Program-made: the position numbers and the translations under genes | Notes under the pieces: model-generated | The model's input: only the letters and a program-made list of their open reading frames with translations | Databases searched by the model: none | Told to the model about the DNA's origin: nothing | NCBI GenBank assembly: GCA_012519425.1 | Contig: JAAYQF010000009.1 | Location: 1 to 64,000, forward strand | Reading direction: 5' to 3' | DNA from: Bacteroidales bacterium | GTDB lineage: Bacteria > Bacteroidota > Bacteroidia > Bacteroidales > Paludibacteraceae | Length of the DNA: 64,000 nt | Shown here: positions 1-8,533 of the stretch, one piece after another | Layout of the letters: every line of letters begins with the position of its first letter | How positions within the stretch are numbered: the first letter of the stretch is position 1

Positions 1-16
1 ATCTTGGAATAAACAT

Positions 17-24
17 TAACTTTG
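17..24 (+). promoter_or_regulatory. -7 promoter element of mgsA
   Basis: The sequence TAACTTTG matches the Bacteroidota -7 consensus TAnnTTTG and lies 23 bases before the mgsA start codon. The -33 element would fall at or beyond the window edge, so only half of the promoter can be judged. Confidence 0.5.
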
Positions 25-47
25 TACGCGTATTAAATATCAAAACA

Positions 48-494
48 ATGAAAAAACAACTCAAAATAGCCCTGGTAGCACACGATGCACGCAAGGCAGA
101 CATGGTAGAATGGGCAGTTTTTAACTCAGATATGCTTTCGCAGCACAAGCTGATTTGTACGGGAACCACCGGCGGACTGATACAGGAAGCCTTTGAAAAT
201 GAGGGAATAGAAGTAGAAGTTGAGCGTAAAAACTCCGGTCCGATGGGTGGCGATGCCGAAATTGCGGCAATGGTTGTGAATAAACAAATAGATTTTTGTG
301 TGTTTTTAATAGATGACCTGAGTGCAAATCCACACGAAGCTGATATACAAATGCTTTTACGTCAGTGCCGCATTCATAATATCCCGATAGCCTGCAACCG
401 CTACAGTGCGGATTTGATGATTACCAGTCCGCTGTGGGACGATGAAGAGTACGTTCCCAAAGACCCTCAATATGTACCTTTTCATCGTGAATAG
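48..494 (+). CDS. mgsA: Methylglyoxal synthase
   Basis: Cytosolic enzyme that converts dihydroxyacetone phosphate to methylglyoxal and phosphate, a bypass of lower glycolysis used when phosphate is limiting or sugar phosphates accumulate. The 148-residue length fits the family (about 150). Visible family motifs are the phosphate-binding CTGTTGGLI (residues 37-45), SGPMGGDAEI with the catalytic Asp69, DDLSANPHEAD with Asp90, His96 and Asp99, and the C-terminal CNRYSADLMI. The start has a promoter-like TAnnTTTG just upstream and no Shine-Dalgarno, as is usual here. It is monocistronic: a tRNA promoter begins right after the stop codon. Confidence 0.96.
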   Translation: MKKQLKIALVAHDARKADMVEWAVFNSDMLSQHKLICTGTTGGLIQEAFENEGIEVEVERKNSGPMGGDAEIAAMVVNKQIDFCVFLIDDLSANPHEADIQMLLRQCRIHNIPIACNRYSADLMITSPLWDDEEYVPKDPQYVPFHRE

Positions 495-497
495 ATA

Positions 498-530
498 TTG
501 CGGTTTCCGGCAAATTATATTACATTTGCG
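498..530 (+). promoter_or_regulatory. Promoter of tRNA-Gln(CTG)
   Basis: TTG at 500-502 and TACATTTG at 523-530, separated by 20 bases, match the Bacteroidota -33/-7 pattern. The tRNA begins 17 bases after the -7 element. A 40-base stretch with 32 identical positions recurs at 1456-1495, where no tRNA follows. Confidence 0.7.
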
Positions 531-546
531 GTCCCGAAATATCCAT

Positions 547-617
547 TGACTTATGGTGTAATGGTAGCACTACAGATTCTGGATCTGTCTGTCTAGGTTC
601 GAATCCTAGTAAGTCAG
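547..617 (+). tRNA. tRNA-Gln, anticodon CTG
   Basis: A full cloverleaf can be drawn: acceptor TGACTTA with TAAGTCA, D-stem GTG/CAC, anticodon stem ACAGA/TCTGT around loop TTCTGGA (anticodon CTG, reads CAG), and T-stem CTAGG/CCTAG around TTCGAAT. The discriminator base is G617 and CCA is not encoded. The last 12 bases overlap the 3' end of the HAD phosphatase gene on the opposite strand. It differs from the second tRNA-Gln of the window (anticodon TTG) mainly in the acceptor and anticodon stems. Confidence 0.95.
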
Positions 618-1262
618 CAAGCTCTCAATTTCCCGGGGCTCACTTACAAAACGCACTGCTCCGTGTTCTTCGAGTTCCGCTTTTGTTCGAAAACCCCATA
701 AAACACCAATAAATTCAACTTCGGCATAGGTTGCAGTCAAGGCATCTACACCGGAATCACCCACGAAAACAGTATCGCTTTTCTGTACACCCGCATCAGC
801 TATTATTTCATTGAGGATATCGGGGGCAGGCTTTACCGGAACACCGTCACGCTGACCAAATACCCGTACAAAATTGATCTCCGGAAAATAATGTTTTACC
901 AAATCCACCGTCGGCTGATGTGGTTTATTGGACGCTACCCCAAGCTGATAACCTGCATCTTGCAATTTTACAAGTAATTCGGGGATGCCCGGATAGGGTT
1001 TTGTACAATCTTCGGCATGCAACAAGTAGTATTTAAAAAATTCATGCCTCACCATGGAGATGACATCTTCATTTTTATGTTCCTCGGGCAAAACGCGTTC
1101 AATCAGCTTATTCAGCCCATTGCCCACGAACAATCGAAACTTATCCGTTTCAAATTCAGGGAAATTGAATTGTCTCAAAGCATAATTGACGGCATTCGCC
1201 AAATCTTCTATGGTGTCCAAAAGGGTACCGTCCAAATCAAATATGATAAGTTTCTTTGTCAT
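606..1262 (-). CDS. HAD-superfamily phosphatase, phosphoglycolate phosphatase-like
   Basis: 218-residue haloacid dehalogenase-type phosphatase, probably cytosolic and acting on a small phosphorylated metabolite such as 2-phosphoglycolate. All four motifs are present: DLDGTLLDT with nucleophile Asp9 and acid/base Asp11, SNKP with Ser111, Lys144 in VKPAPD, and VFVGDSGVD with Asp169 and Asp173. The helical cap lies between motifs I and II (about residues 17-85), the C1 arrangement of Gph/YbjI-like enzymes. The substrate cannot be set from sequence. The stop codon lies inside the 3' end of the convergent tRNA-Gln gene. A -7 element sits just upstream of the start. Confidence 0.9.
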   Translation of the reverse strand: MTKKLIIFDLDGTLLDTIEDLANAVNYALRQFNFPEFETDKFRLFVGNGLNKLIERVLPEEHKNEDVISMVRHEFFKYYLLHAEDCTKPYPGIPELLVKLQDAGYQLGVASNKPHQPTVDLVKHYFPEINFVRVFGQRDGVPVKPAPDILNEIIADAGVQKSDTVFVGDSGVDALTATYAEVEFIGVLWGFRTKAELEEHGAVRFVSEPREIESLLTY

Positions 1263-1284
1263 GATGATATGAAATTTTGCCTGA

Positions 1285-1292
1285 CAAAGATA
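1285..1292 (-). promoter_or_regulatory. -7 promoter element of the HAD phosphatase
   Basis: On the minus strand this reads TATCTTTG, an exact TAnnTTTG match, 22 bases upstream of the start codon at 1262. No TTG/TTTG is seen at the expected -33 distance. Confidence 0.45.
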
Positions 1293-1455
1293 TCAATTAT
1301 TCTTTATCATTTTATACTTCTATCCCTCCTTCCCAACCTATTTCCTAATCATAAAACCAAATCGACTCACAAACCAGTTATACATCGTGTTTAATTTACT
1401 CAGAAATCTATTCAAACTAAATTTTGAAAAACATGTAAGGATTTTGACGGATTCT

Positions 1456-1488
1456 TATTGCGTTTTCCGACAGATTACATTACATTTG
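1456..1488 (+). promoter_or_regulatory. Promoter resembling the tRNA-Gln promoter, target unclear
   Basis: TTG at 1458-1460 and TACATTTG at 1481-1488 are 20 bases apart, an exact Bacteroidota layout. The surrounding 40 bases match the tRNA-Gln promoter region (498-537) at 32 positions. No tRNA or structured RNA could be recognised after it. The first open frame is the 48-codon remnant at 1595, followed by the esterase at 1789. This is the main content of the 1263-1788 gap. Confidence 0.5.
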
Positions 1489-1594
1489 TGACTCCAAACC
1501 ACACCAAACATTTTACTCTCATCAGCCTTAAATCAAGAAAAGGGAAAATAAAATGCTTAACAGAAAAATTTAGTTCATAATTTTGTCATAACAT

Positions 1595-1741
1595 ATGAAA
1601 CTCAGACATATAGTATTTGATATTATTCTTTTCTCAATAAACTTAACAGCCCAACACAAAAATTTTATTGGCTTCGGTGTAGTCAGTGAAATGAATCGGA
1701 CCGAAATAAACTTCCATGAAATTCATGCTTGTGAATTTTGA
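1595..1741 (+). pseudogene. Short ORF with signal peptide, probable gene remnant
   Basis: A 48-codon frame starts with an ATG and a hydrophobic stretch that ends in TAQ, which looks like an N-terminal Sec signal peptide with a signal peptidase I site near residue 20. The mature part is only about 28 residues and ends at TGA. It could be the first piece of a lost outer-membrane or periplasmic protein, or a real small exported peptide. It lies between the orphan promoter at 1456-1488 and the esterase. I recognise no family. Confidence 0.3.
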
Positions 1742-1788
1742 TAAATCTATTGATTATTAATACCTATAATTTAAATATAAATAACATT

Positions 1789-3348
1789 ATGAAACTATTA
1801 AAAAACATCTCTTTCTTCTTCCTGGTTACAGCAGGTTTATTTTTTATCAATTGTACAGGAAAAACTAACCAGCAAGATTTGGTTGTTAAAATCGCTGCCG
1901 GCGAAATATCGGGCAGTTTCAACGACAATGTTTATGCTTTTAAAGGAATACCATATGCAAAGGCCGAAAGGTTTATGCCTCCGCAAGACCCCGATGCCTG
2001 GGAGGGTGTGCTGGAATGTAAGGAATTTGGACCGGTAGCCAGACAAATTGTGCCCTGGTATCCCGATTCCATCCAAGATGAAAAACAACTTTTCAGCTTA
2101 AATGTATGGACGCAAGGATTGAAAGACGGTAAAAAACGTCCGGTAATGCTTTGGTTACATGGCGGTGGTTTCCATGTTGGCGCAAGCAACGACCCTATGA
2201 CTTACGGTGAAGCATTGGCCAGAAAAGGAGACATCGTATTCGTATCTGTTAATCATCGGTTGAATATTCTTGGTTTTCTTGATTTGTCGGCATGCGGTGA
2301 GAAATATGCACTATCAGCAAATGTTGGCATGCTGGATATTGTAAAATCCCTCGAATGGATACAACAAAATATTGAAATGTTTGGCGGCAATCCTTCCGAC
2401 GTGACCATTGTGGGTGAGTCCGGAGGCGGCGGAAAAGTTGGTACACTCATGTGCATGCCATCAGCCAAAGGTTTGTTTCACAAAGCCATTATTCAAAGTG
2501 GAACCTTATTGAACACAATGACTAGGGAGAAATCACAGGCATTAGGCTTAACCGTACTTGAAAATCTGGGACTTACTCAGGAAAATCCGGACGGAATAGA
2601 TACCATCCCATACATGAAGCTTGTAGAAGCGGGCAATAATGCAATAGCAAAAATGTCAGGCTCAAGAAAACCGGGTTCTCCAACAATGTTTGGCTTTGCA
2701 CCTTCTGCCGACGGAGTAATTTTACTTCAACAACCCTTCAGCCCCGGATTTGCAGATATTTCATCAGATATTCCCTTAATGATGGGCTCTACTTTGAATG
2801 AAATGATGCCCGTCGCATATGGTGAAAAAGACCTGACTATTGAAGAAGCTAAAAAACGATTGGCGCCTAAATACGGCAACAAAACCGAACAATACGTAGC
2901 ATTATTTGCTAAGGCATATCCGGACTATACACCCCAGGATCTTCTTTCTATTGATGTTGTTTTCAGACCTTACACCATATTTACCGCCGATGCAAGGGCA
3001 CGTGAAACAAACACCCCTTTGTATGTCTATTTCTTAGCATGGAAAAGCCTTGTGGACGACGCATCGAAAGGGTCTTTCCATGGATTGGATATTCCTTTGG
3101 CATTCAACACAGTTGACTTAAGACCTGATTGGACTGGCAATTCTGAGGAAGCATGGGCAATGGCTTCCATCATGAGCTCAGCGTGGATAAACTTCATTAA
3201 AACAGGTAACCCCAATGTTGAAGGCGTGCTCCCGGCTTGGGAACCATATACTGCCGAGAATGGCGTTACAATGTATTTCGACAGTGAGTGCAAGATTGTT
3301 AACAATCACGACAGAGAATTGATGAATTTTATTATGTCTGCTGAATAA
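1789..3348 (+). CDS. Type B carboxylesterase lipoprotein
   Basis: 519-residue secreted esterase of the carboxylesterase type B (alpha/beta hydrolase) family, predicted to hydrolyse carboxylic esters outside the cytoplasm. The start at 1789 is chosen because it gives a clean lipoprotein signal with lipobox FINC and Cys22. An open frame reaches back to a TTG at 1738 but would bury the signal. Key features are the oxyanion loop WLHGGGF, the nucleophile elbow GESGG with Ser211, an acidic member likely Glu338 (STLNEM) and His431 (SFHGLD). The C-terminal region has the usual WINFIKTGNPN motif. The natural substrate is unknown; aryl or sugar-linked esters are possible. Confidence 0.9.
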   Translation: MKLLKNISFFFLVTAGLFFINCTGKTNQQDLVVKIAAGEISGSFNDNVYAFKGIPYAKAERFMPPQDPDAWEGVLECKEFGPVARQIVPWYPDSIQDEKQLFSLNVWTQGLKDGKKRPVMLWLHGGGFHVGASNDPMTYGEALARKGDIVFVSVNHRLNILGFLDLSACGEKYALSANVGMLDIVKSLEWIQQNIEMFGGNPSDVTIVGESGGGGKVGTLMCMPSAKGLFHKAIIQSGTLLNTMTREKSQALGLTVLENLGLTQENPDGIDTIPYMKLVEAGNNAIAKMSGSRKPGSPTMFGFAPSADGVILLQQPFSPGFADISSDIPLMMGSTLNEMMPVAYGEKDLTIEEAKKRLAPKYGNKTEQYVALFAKAYPDYTPQDLLSIDVVFRPYTIFTADARARETNTPLYVYFLAWKSLVDDASKGSFHGLDIPLAFNTVDLRPDWTGNSEEAWAMASIMSSAWINFIKTGNPNVEGVLPAWEPYTAENGVTMYFDSECKIVNNHDRELMNFIMSAE

Positions 3349-3831
3349 TTATTAGATTGTTGTGTTTTGGAATATGTTTCTAAGCTAAGGTTCTAATCAA
3401 CTTCTTAATAGATATTAAATAATTTTTTCTTGTTGCACAATTCAAAACTTTTATTCTACCTTAGCGGACGTTTTCGCAAAACCACTTGCAATATTATTAT
3501 TTTTCTAATGCTGAAATCACACTTCATAAGAAGAGCAAACTAAGAAAATTACATTATAACCAAGAAAATTAAAAACTATGAAACGAACATGAACTAATTT
3601 AATCATTTAAAAAAATTAGTTCATCGAGACTTCCATACGACAACTAAAAAATAAAATTTAAACGTATGAAAATGATTACGCACGATATTGTAAAAGCCAC
3701 CTTGTAAAGCACAAAGTCTCTGCAAGGTGGCGACCAACGGCAAAGTGTAAAAGCACGCAAACCTAATTTTGGTTTGAAAAACCAAAGATAACAACTTTCA
3801 AATTTATACTGTTTTTTAATTACATAAAACT
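3349..3831. other. Intergenic region with three inverted repeats
   Basis: No gene is recognised in these 483 bases. Three inverted repeats follow each other: ATGAACTAATTT (3589-3600) with AAATTAGTTCAT (3613-3624); CATACG (3632-3637) with CGTATG (3663-3668); and GCCACCTTG (3696-3704) with CAAGGTGGC (3723-3731). The third is perfect over 9 bp and GC-rich in an AT-rich setting. A further small stem AAACC/GGTTT lies near 3759-3775. This could be a structured untranslated RNA or the relic of an element; there is no poly-T after the stems to make them clear terminators. Confidence 0.4.
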
Positions 3832-4477
3832 ATGAAAAAATTAATGTTTGTTTTGGCTATGTATTATAGCCTTCTTCTGATTTCATGTGAAGTACAACCC
3901 GAAAGTCAAGTAACCGCTCCGGAAATTGAGAAAGGAGAAGTGGCTCTTGAAATGTTTTCTCATTCAAGAAGAATTGAGAAAATAACGCCCTTAGATGAGA
4001 GTAAGCATAGCGGATTTATTACTTCCGAACTACGCTCTCTGCTACCTGCACTTAAAAATAAACGTATGCGAGTCAGAACCAATTGAAACCGATTTGCATA
4101 ATAATTTTTCCAATATGATGGAGGCGTATAAATACGAACTACACACGTACTGTACCTACGAGTTTCCCGACGTAAACTTAGACAATGATTTTGCAGAACG
4201 CAACACCAATATTACAAAGCCACCACAAAATCGTACTCCATATCCCGTGGAAAACTGCTACACAAGATACATACGCATACCCGACGAACACGACGGTATA
4301 GTAAGTGCCAAACAAGTAATAATACCCGAACACAAAGGGGTAAAAGTGTGGAATGTGCGGGCTAAGGGCGTAAATCACCAAGAAATGGGAAACCATCCAA
4401 TAATGAGGGAAATTTTTTACAATGCGTTTAATGAAAAAGATATATATGAAAACACGTTTTATCTTGGCAATCACTAG
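3832..4477 (+). pseudogene. Degraded lipoprotein / alpha-beta hydrolase remnant
   Basis: Two overlapping frames appear to be parts of one former gene. The first (3832-4086) encodes a lipoprotein signal with lipobox LISC and about 65 mature residues, ending in a run of basic residues that looks out of frame. The second (open from 3995 to 4477, +1 frame) ends with EHDGIVSAKQ and, about 25 residues on, GVNHQEMGNHP. These resemble the catalytic Asp (DG[IV]V) and His regions near the C-terminus of lipase-like alpha/beta hydrolases. No nucleophile elbow is present, so the catalytic core is missing. A shift at the A-run near 4052-4057 would join the frames. The hydrolase link is inference from motifs only. 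Confidence 0.45.
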
Positions 4478-5735
4478 TATCGTGTTGTTACTCTCAGGCT
4501 GTTTTTTACCCCAGCCTGATGACATAAAAAAAGTTGAAGGCATTCAGCCTGTTTGGACAACTCAATTAGCAACTACTTGTTTGACATACAATAAAGGGCT
4601 TATTGGTCTGCCTTTATATAACGACAAGGTACTTTTTAATTCAACCAATTTTAGTAGGTTAAATAGTGTCGATAAAAACATCTATGAAGAGGATAATCGT
4701 ATCAACGCTTTGGATATCAATACCGGAGAAGTCCATTGGACTTTTCCGGCAGAATACTCCAAAGAAAATCCGATGTACTTTGATTCGAAACCCTATTGCA
4801 ATAATAACTATTTAGTGGTAAAGATGTCCGACTGGGGTACAAAGTATGAAGGAGGCGATATATTGCTCTGTTTTGATATGACTACAGGAACAGAAAAATG
4901 GAAAAGGGTAATCCCTAAAAACATGTCATATAACACCAATAACAACTTGCTCGGATTAGGAAAAACATTTTATTTTACACAAGAAACCGAAACGGAAGCT
5001 CTTATCTGCAAAGGGGATATTGAAACGGGAAATTGGGAAATCCTTTCAACTATAAAAGCGGAAAATAGTGAAGATATTGCAAGTTTAACAACTTCAGTTC
5101 CCGTTATGAGTTCCATAGACGGTAAAGACTTTTTAATTGTAGGTGGTTATGAAGAAAAATCAATTATATCTGATGAAGAAACTCAACATAAATGTTACCT
5201 ATATTTCGCAAACAGAAATAACGGTAATATAAATAAAGTGTTTGTTGAGCATTATGATAGTAATATGATTGTCGGCAATTTAAACCTATATGGAGACAAA
5301 CTGTACTTTACTTCCGGCAGACATGCCTTTTGCTATGATTTAGAACAAAATCAAATACAATGGCATTTTTTCTCCAATGAAGCTTATGACTATATGGCAC
5401 CACTTCTTATTGTTTCTCATGATGTTGTTTTTTTGTATGGGAACAATCGCTACATAGGTCTTGATGCTCAAACCGGACATAAACTTTATCAAGGTAATAC
5501 AGAATGTGCTAAAGCAGATGTATTTGATGGAAGGGTTTATCTGATAGGACGCATGGAACAACTTCATGTGTTGGATATAAAAACGGGTAGGGAATTACAC
5601 CGAATTACTTGCCCTGAAGATCCTAAAACCGGAAATGGTTTTCATATTGGTTGCAAACCACAAGTGCATGGAGATAAGCTATTTGTTTTTAGTTATACAA
5701 GTGCGTACTGCTATACTTTGTCGGATTTAAAGTAA
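4446..5735 (+). CDS. PQQ-repeat beta-propeller lipoprotein, copy 1
   Basis: 429-residue predicted lipoprotein with a PQQ-like beta-propeller. The start at 4446 is chosen because it aligns with copies 2 and 3 (KTRFIL.I.SI.LLLSGC); frames upstream at 4422 and 4431 are possible. The signal ends at lipobox LSGC. Propeller blades are marked by repeated ALDxxTG.xxW-type strands, for example RINALDINTGEVHWTF, LLCFDMTTGTEKW, YIGLDAQTGHKLYQ and HVLDIKTGREL. Such propellers usually bind proteins or cofactors rather than catalyse; the role is unknown. The N- and C-terminal thirds match copy 3 and the middle matches copy 2. The start overlaps the end of the upstream hydrolase remnant. Confidence 0.85.
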   Translation: MKTRFILAITSIVLLLSGCFLPQPDDIKKVEGIQPVWTTQLATTCLTYNKGLIGLPLYNDKVLFNSTNFSRLNSVDKNIYEEDNRINALDINTGEVHWTFPAEYSKENPMYFDSKPYCNNNYLVVKMSDWGTKYEGGDILLCFDMTTGTEKWKRVIPKNMSYNTNNNLLGLGKTFYFTQETETEALICKGDIETGNWEILSTIKAENSEDIASLTTSVPVMSSIDGKDFLIVGGYEEKSIISDEETQHKCYLYFANRNNGNINKVFVEHYDSNMIVGNLNLYGDKLYFTSGRHAFCYDLEQNQIQWHFFSNEAYDYMAPLLIVSHDVVFLYGNNRYIGLDAQTGHKLYQGNTECAKADVFDGRVYLIGRMEQLHVLDIKTGRELHRITCPEDPKTGNGFHIGCKPQVHGDKLFVFSYTSAYCYTLSDLK

Positions 5736-5753
5736 GTTAATTGTAAAAATTTA

Positions 5754-5842
5754 TTTATCTGTAGAGTTCAATAAGTGATTGATTTCGAATTAGTGTAAAA
5801 ACAAAATACCCATGCGTAAAACACGTTTTATCTTGGTAATCA
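5754..5842 (+). repeat. 89-bp direct repeat, unit 1 (5' of copy 2)
   Basis: This stretch, covering the upstream region and first 31 bases of lipoprotein copy 2, is identical to 7156-7244 in front of copy 3 (offset 1402). It marks the tandem duplication unit and implies that copies 2 and 3 share the same expression signals. Confidence 0.9.
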
Positions 5843-7098
5843 GTAGTATTGTATTGCTACTCTCAGGCTGTATGATACCACCACAGCCTGATGATATTAA
5901 AGTAGAAGGCATTCAGCCTAAATGGGCTACCAAAATAGGTAAAGCCGGTATATGGAACAATGGGTTAGTTGGTTTGCCCATTTACAATGATATGGTGCTG
6001 TTTCATTCAACTGAGTTCACGACATATCAGGGAAATGTTTTTGGGGATTTTGAAGAAGATAACAGAATCAACGCTTTGGATATCAATACCGGAGAAGTCC
6101 ATTGGACTTTTCCGGCAGAATACTCAAAGGAAAATCCCATGTACTTTGATTCGAAGCCCTATTGTTATAATAACTATTTAGTAGTAAAAATGCCAGTCTG
6201 GGGTACAAGGTATAAAGGTGGCGATATATTACTCTGTATTGATATGGCTACTGGGAAAGAAAAATGGAAAAAAGTAATTCCCAAAGATATGTCCTATAAG
6301 ACAAACAACGACCTAATCGGAATAGGAAAAATATTTTATTTCACACAAGAGACAGAGAAGGGGGCACTTATCTGCAAAGGAGATATTGAAAGCGGGAATT
6401 GGGAAATCCTTTCAACTATAAAAGCAGAAAACAATGAAGATATTGCAAGTTTAACAACTTCAGCTCCCGTTATTAGCACCATAGACGGTAAAGACTTTTT
6501 AATTGTAGGTGGTTATGAAGAAAAATCAGTTAAATCTGAGGAAGGAACTCAATATAAGTGTTACCTATATTTCGTAAACAGAAATAACGGTACTGTAAAC
6601 AAAGTTTTTGTTGAGCATTATGATAGTAATATGATTGTCGGCAATTTAAACCCTTATGGAGACAAACTGTACTTTACTTCTGGCAGACATGCCTTTTGCT
6701 ATGATTTAGAACAAAATCAAATACAATGGCATTTTTTCTCCAATGAAGCTTATAACTATATGGCACCACTTCTTATTGTTTCTCATGATGTTGTTTTTTT
6801 GTACGGGAATAACCGTTTTATTGGTCTATCTGCCAAAACCGGAGAAAAACTATATCAAAGTGATATTGAATGTGGAGGTGCTTCAGTTTGGAATGATTCT
6901 GTGTGTATTACCAGTCGCGACGGAAATATTTATATAGTTGATATAAAGACAGGCAGGCAGACTTTAAAAATAGAAGCACCAAAGAACTATGAATTGGGTA
7001 CTTATTTTGCCACAATTACTCCAAGAATTTATAACAATAAATTATTTTGTGTTGGGGAATATCATGCTTACTGTTACGACTTGAAAGAATTAGAGTAA
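5812..7098 (+). CDS. PQQ-repeat beta-propeller lipoprotein, copy 2
   Basis: 428-residue lipoprotein with signal peptide and lipobox LSGC (Cys20), then PQQ-type propeller blades (RINALDINTGEVHWTF, LLCIDMATGKEKW, AFCYDLEQNQIQWHF, YIVDIKTGRQ). Residues from about 75 to 335 are nearly identical to copy 1, including long stretches of identical DNA (around 6600-6800 against 5230-5430). The blade just after the signal and the last 90 residues differ clearly from copies 1 and 3. A strong terminator follows at 7111-7144. It is the only copy of the three followed by a visible terminator. Function unknown; a surface or periplasmic binding scaffold is a guess. Confidence 0.85.
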   Translation: MRKTRFILVISSIVLLLSGCMIPPQPDDIKVEGIQPKWATKIGKAGIWNNGLVGLPIYNDMVLFHSTEFTTYQGNVFGDFEEDNRINALDINTGEVHWTFPAEYSKENPMYFDSKPYCYNNYLVVKMPVWGTRYKGGDILLCIDMATGKEKWKKVIPKDMSYKTNNDLIGIGKIFYFTQETEKGALICKGDIESGNWEILSTIKAENNEDIASLTTSAPVISTIDGKDFLIVGGYEEKSVKSEEGTQYKCYLYFVNRNNGTVNKVFVEHYDSNMIVGNLNPYGDKLYFTSGRHAFCYDLEQNQIQWHFFSNEAYNYMAPLLIVSHDVVFLYGNNRFIGLSAKTGEKLYQSDIECGGASVWNDSVCITSRDGNIYIVDIKTGRQTLKIEAPKNYELGTYFATITPRIYNNKLFCVGEYHAYCYDLKELE

Positions 7099-7110
7099 CT
7101 TAAACAGCAA

Positions 7111-7144
7111 AATGCGTATCGGGATTACTTCCGGTACGCATTTT
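7111..7144 (+). terminator. Rho-independent terminator after lipoprotein copy 2
   Basis: A 14-bp stem (AATGCGTATCGGGA with TTCCGGTACGCATT, two G-T pairs) closes a 4-base loop at 7125-7128 and is followed by TTTT. It lies 12 bases after the stop of copy 2 and before the repeated leader of copy 3. Confidence 0.85.
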
Positions 7145-7155
7145 CAGGATATGCG

Positions 7156-7244
7156 TTTATCTGTAGAGTTCAATAAGTGATTGATTTCGAATTAGTGTAA
7201 AAACAAAATACCCATGCGTAAAACACGTTTTATCTTGGTAATCA
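7156..7244 (+). repeat. 89-bp direct repeat, unit 2 (5' of copy 3)
   Basis: Identical to 5754-5842. It spans the leader and the first codons of lipoprotein copy 3; identity stops at a G/A difference in the signal-peptide codons. Confidence 0.9.
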
Positions 7245-8493
7245 ATAGTATTATCTTATTACTCTCAGGCTGTATGATACCACCACAACCTGATGATATC
7301 AAAATAGAAGGCATTCAGCCTATATGGACAACCCAATTAGCAACAACCTGTTTAACATATAACGATGGACTTATTGGTTTGCCTTTATATAACGACAAAG
7401 TAATTTTTAATTCAACTAATTTTAGCAGGTTAAATAATGTCGATAAAAATATTTATGAAGAAGATAATCGTATTAATGCGTTGGACATGAATACCGGAAA
7501 GAGAAGTTGGGTATTTCCGGAACAATATGATAGTCTTTTCCCTCTATTATTTGACTCGACTCCTTATATTTTTAATGAATATCTACTACTGAAAATGCCT
7601 GCACCAAGAGGTGTTGAGGGGAATGACAGATTGTTGTGTATAAATATGGAAACAGGAAAAGAAGTGTGGCGCAAAATCGTGCAAAAAAACATTTCTTATA
7701 AAACAGGAAAAGATGTAATAGGCTTCCAATCCGACTATTTTATATTTCAAGAGACTAAACAAGATGCTATGATTTATAGCGGTAACATATTACACAGTGA
7801 AATAACTCCTTTATATACGTTTACTCCAAGTGAAGGATATGATTGTGTGGATTTTACAGGAAATGCCATTTACTATGAAAGCACTGAAAACAAACCTACA
7901 TTGTTGTTATTTCTCTTTGAAAAAAACTTTACGACTAGACAAGATAGCATAACCAGTGTTATTTTCGATATAAACAAAAATCAGATTGTAGCTAAACAGG
8001 GTATTTATCGAAAGGATAAAACCTACCGAGTTACCCGCTCCATCTTCTATAATTCTTTAGCCTACGTCAATTATGGCTCAGGATTGGCTTGCATCAATCC
8101 ACATACAAATCAAATAATGTGGCAGTACGATAGCTCCGAACCAGTCGATTTTCACACACCTCTTATGTGTATCAATAGTAATGTCGTTTTCCTATACTTC
8201 AATAACCGTTACGCTGGTCTTGACGCTCAAACCGGACATAAACTTTATCAAGGTGATATAGAATGTGCTAATACAGATGCATTTGACGGGCGGGTTTATC
8301 TGATAGGACGTAGGGGTATCTACATGTATTGGATATAAAGACGGGTAAAGAATTACACCGAATTACCTGTCCTGAAATGTCTAAAACAGGAGATGGTTTC
8401 AGTCATGGTTGCAAACCACAAGTACATGGAGATAAACTATTTGTTTTCAGCTACACGAGCGCGTACTGCTATGATCTGGCAGACCTGAAATAA
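7214..8493 (+). pseudogene. PQQ-repeat lipoprotein, copy 3, frameshifted
   Basis: The intact frame runs 7214-8338 (374 residues) with the same lipoprotein signal (lipobox LSGC). At about 8310-8320 one base is missing compared with copy 1, near the run AGGGG. The frame then ends at TAA 8336-8338, while the lost C-terminal ~50 codons (DIKTGKELHRITCPE to SAYCYDLADLK) continue in another frame to a stop at 8491-8493. Residues 25-90 and the last part match copy 1, while residues about 95-300 are unlike either other copy. The break may be a recent mutation, a slippery switch or an assembly error. The truncated propeller might still be made. Confidence 0.8.
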
Positions 8494-8533
8494 GTAAGTT
8501 CGCAGTTTTCTTGTCTCTACTTTACCGCGCCAA

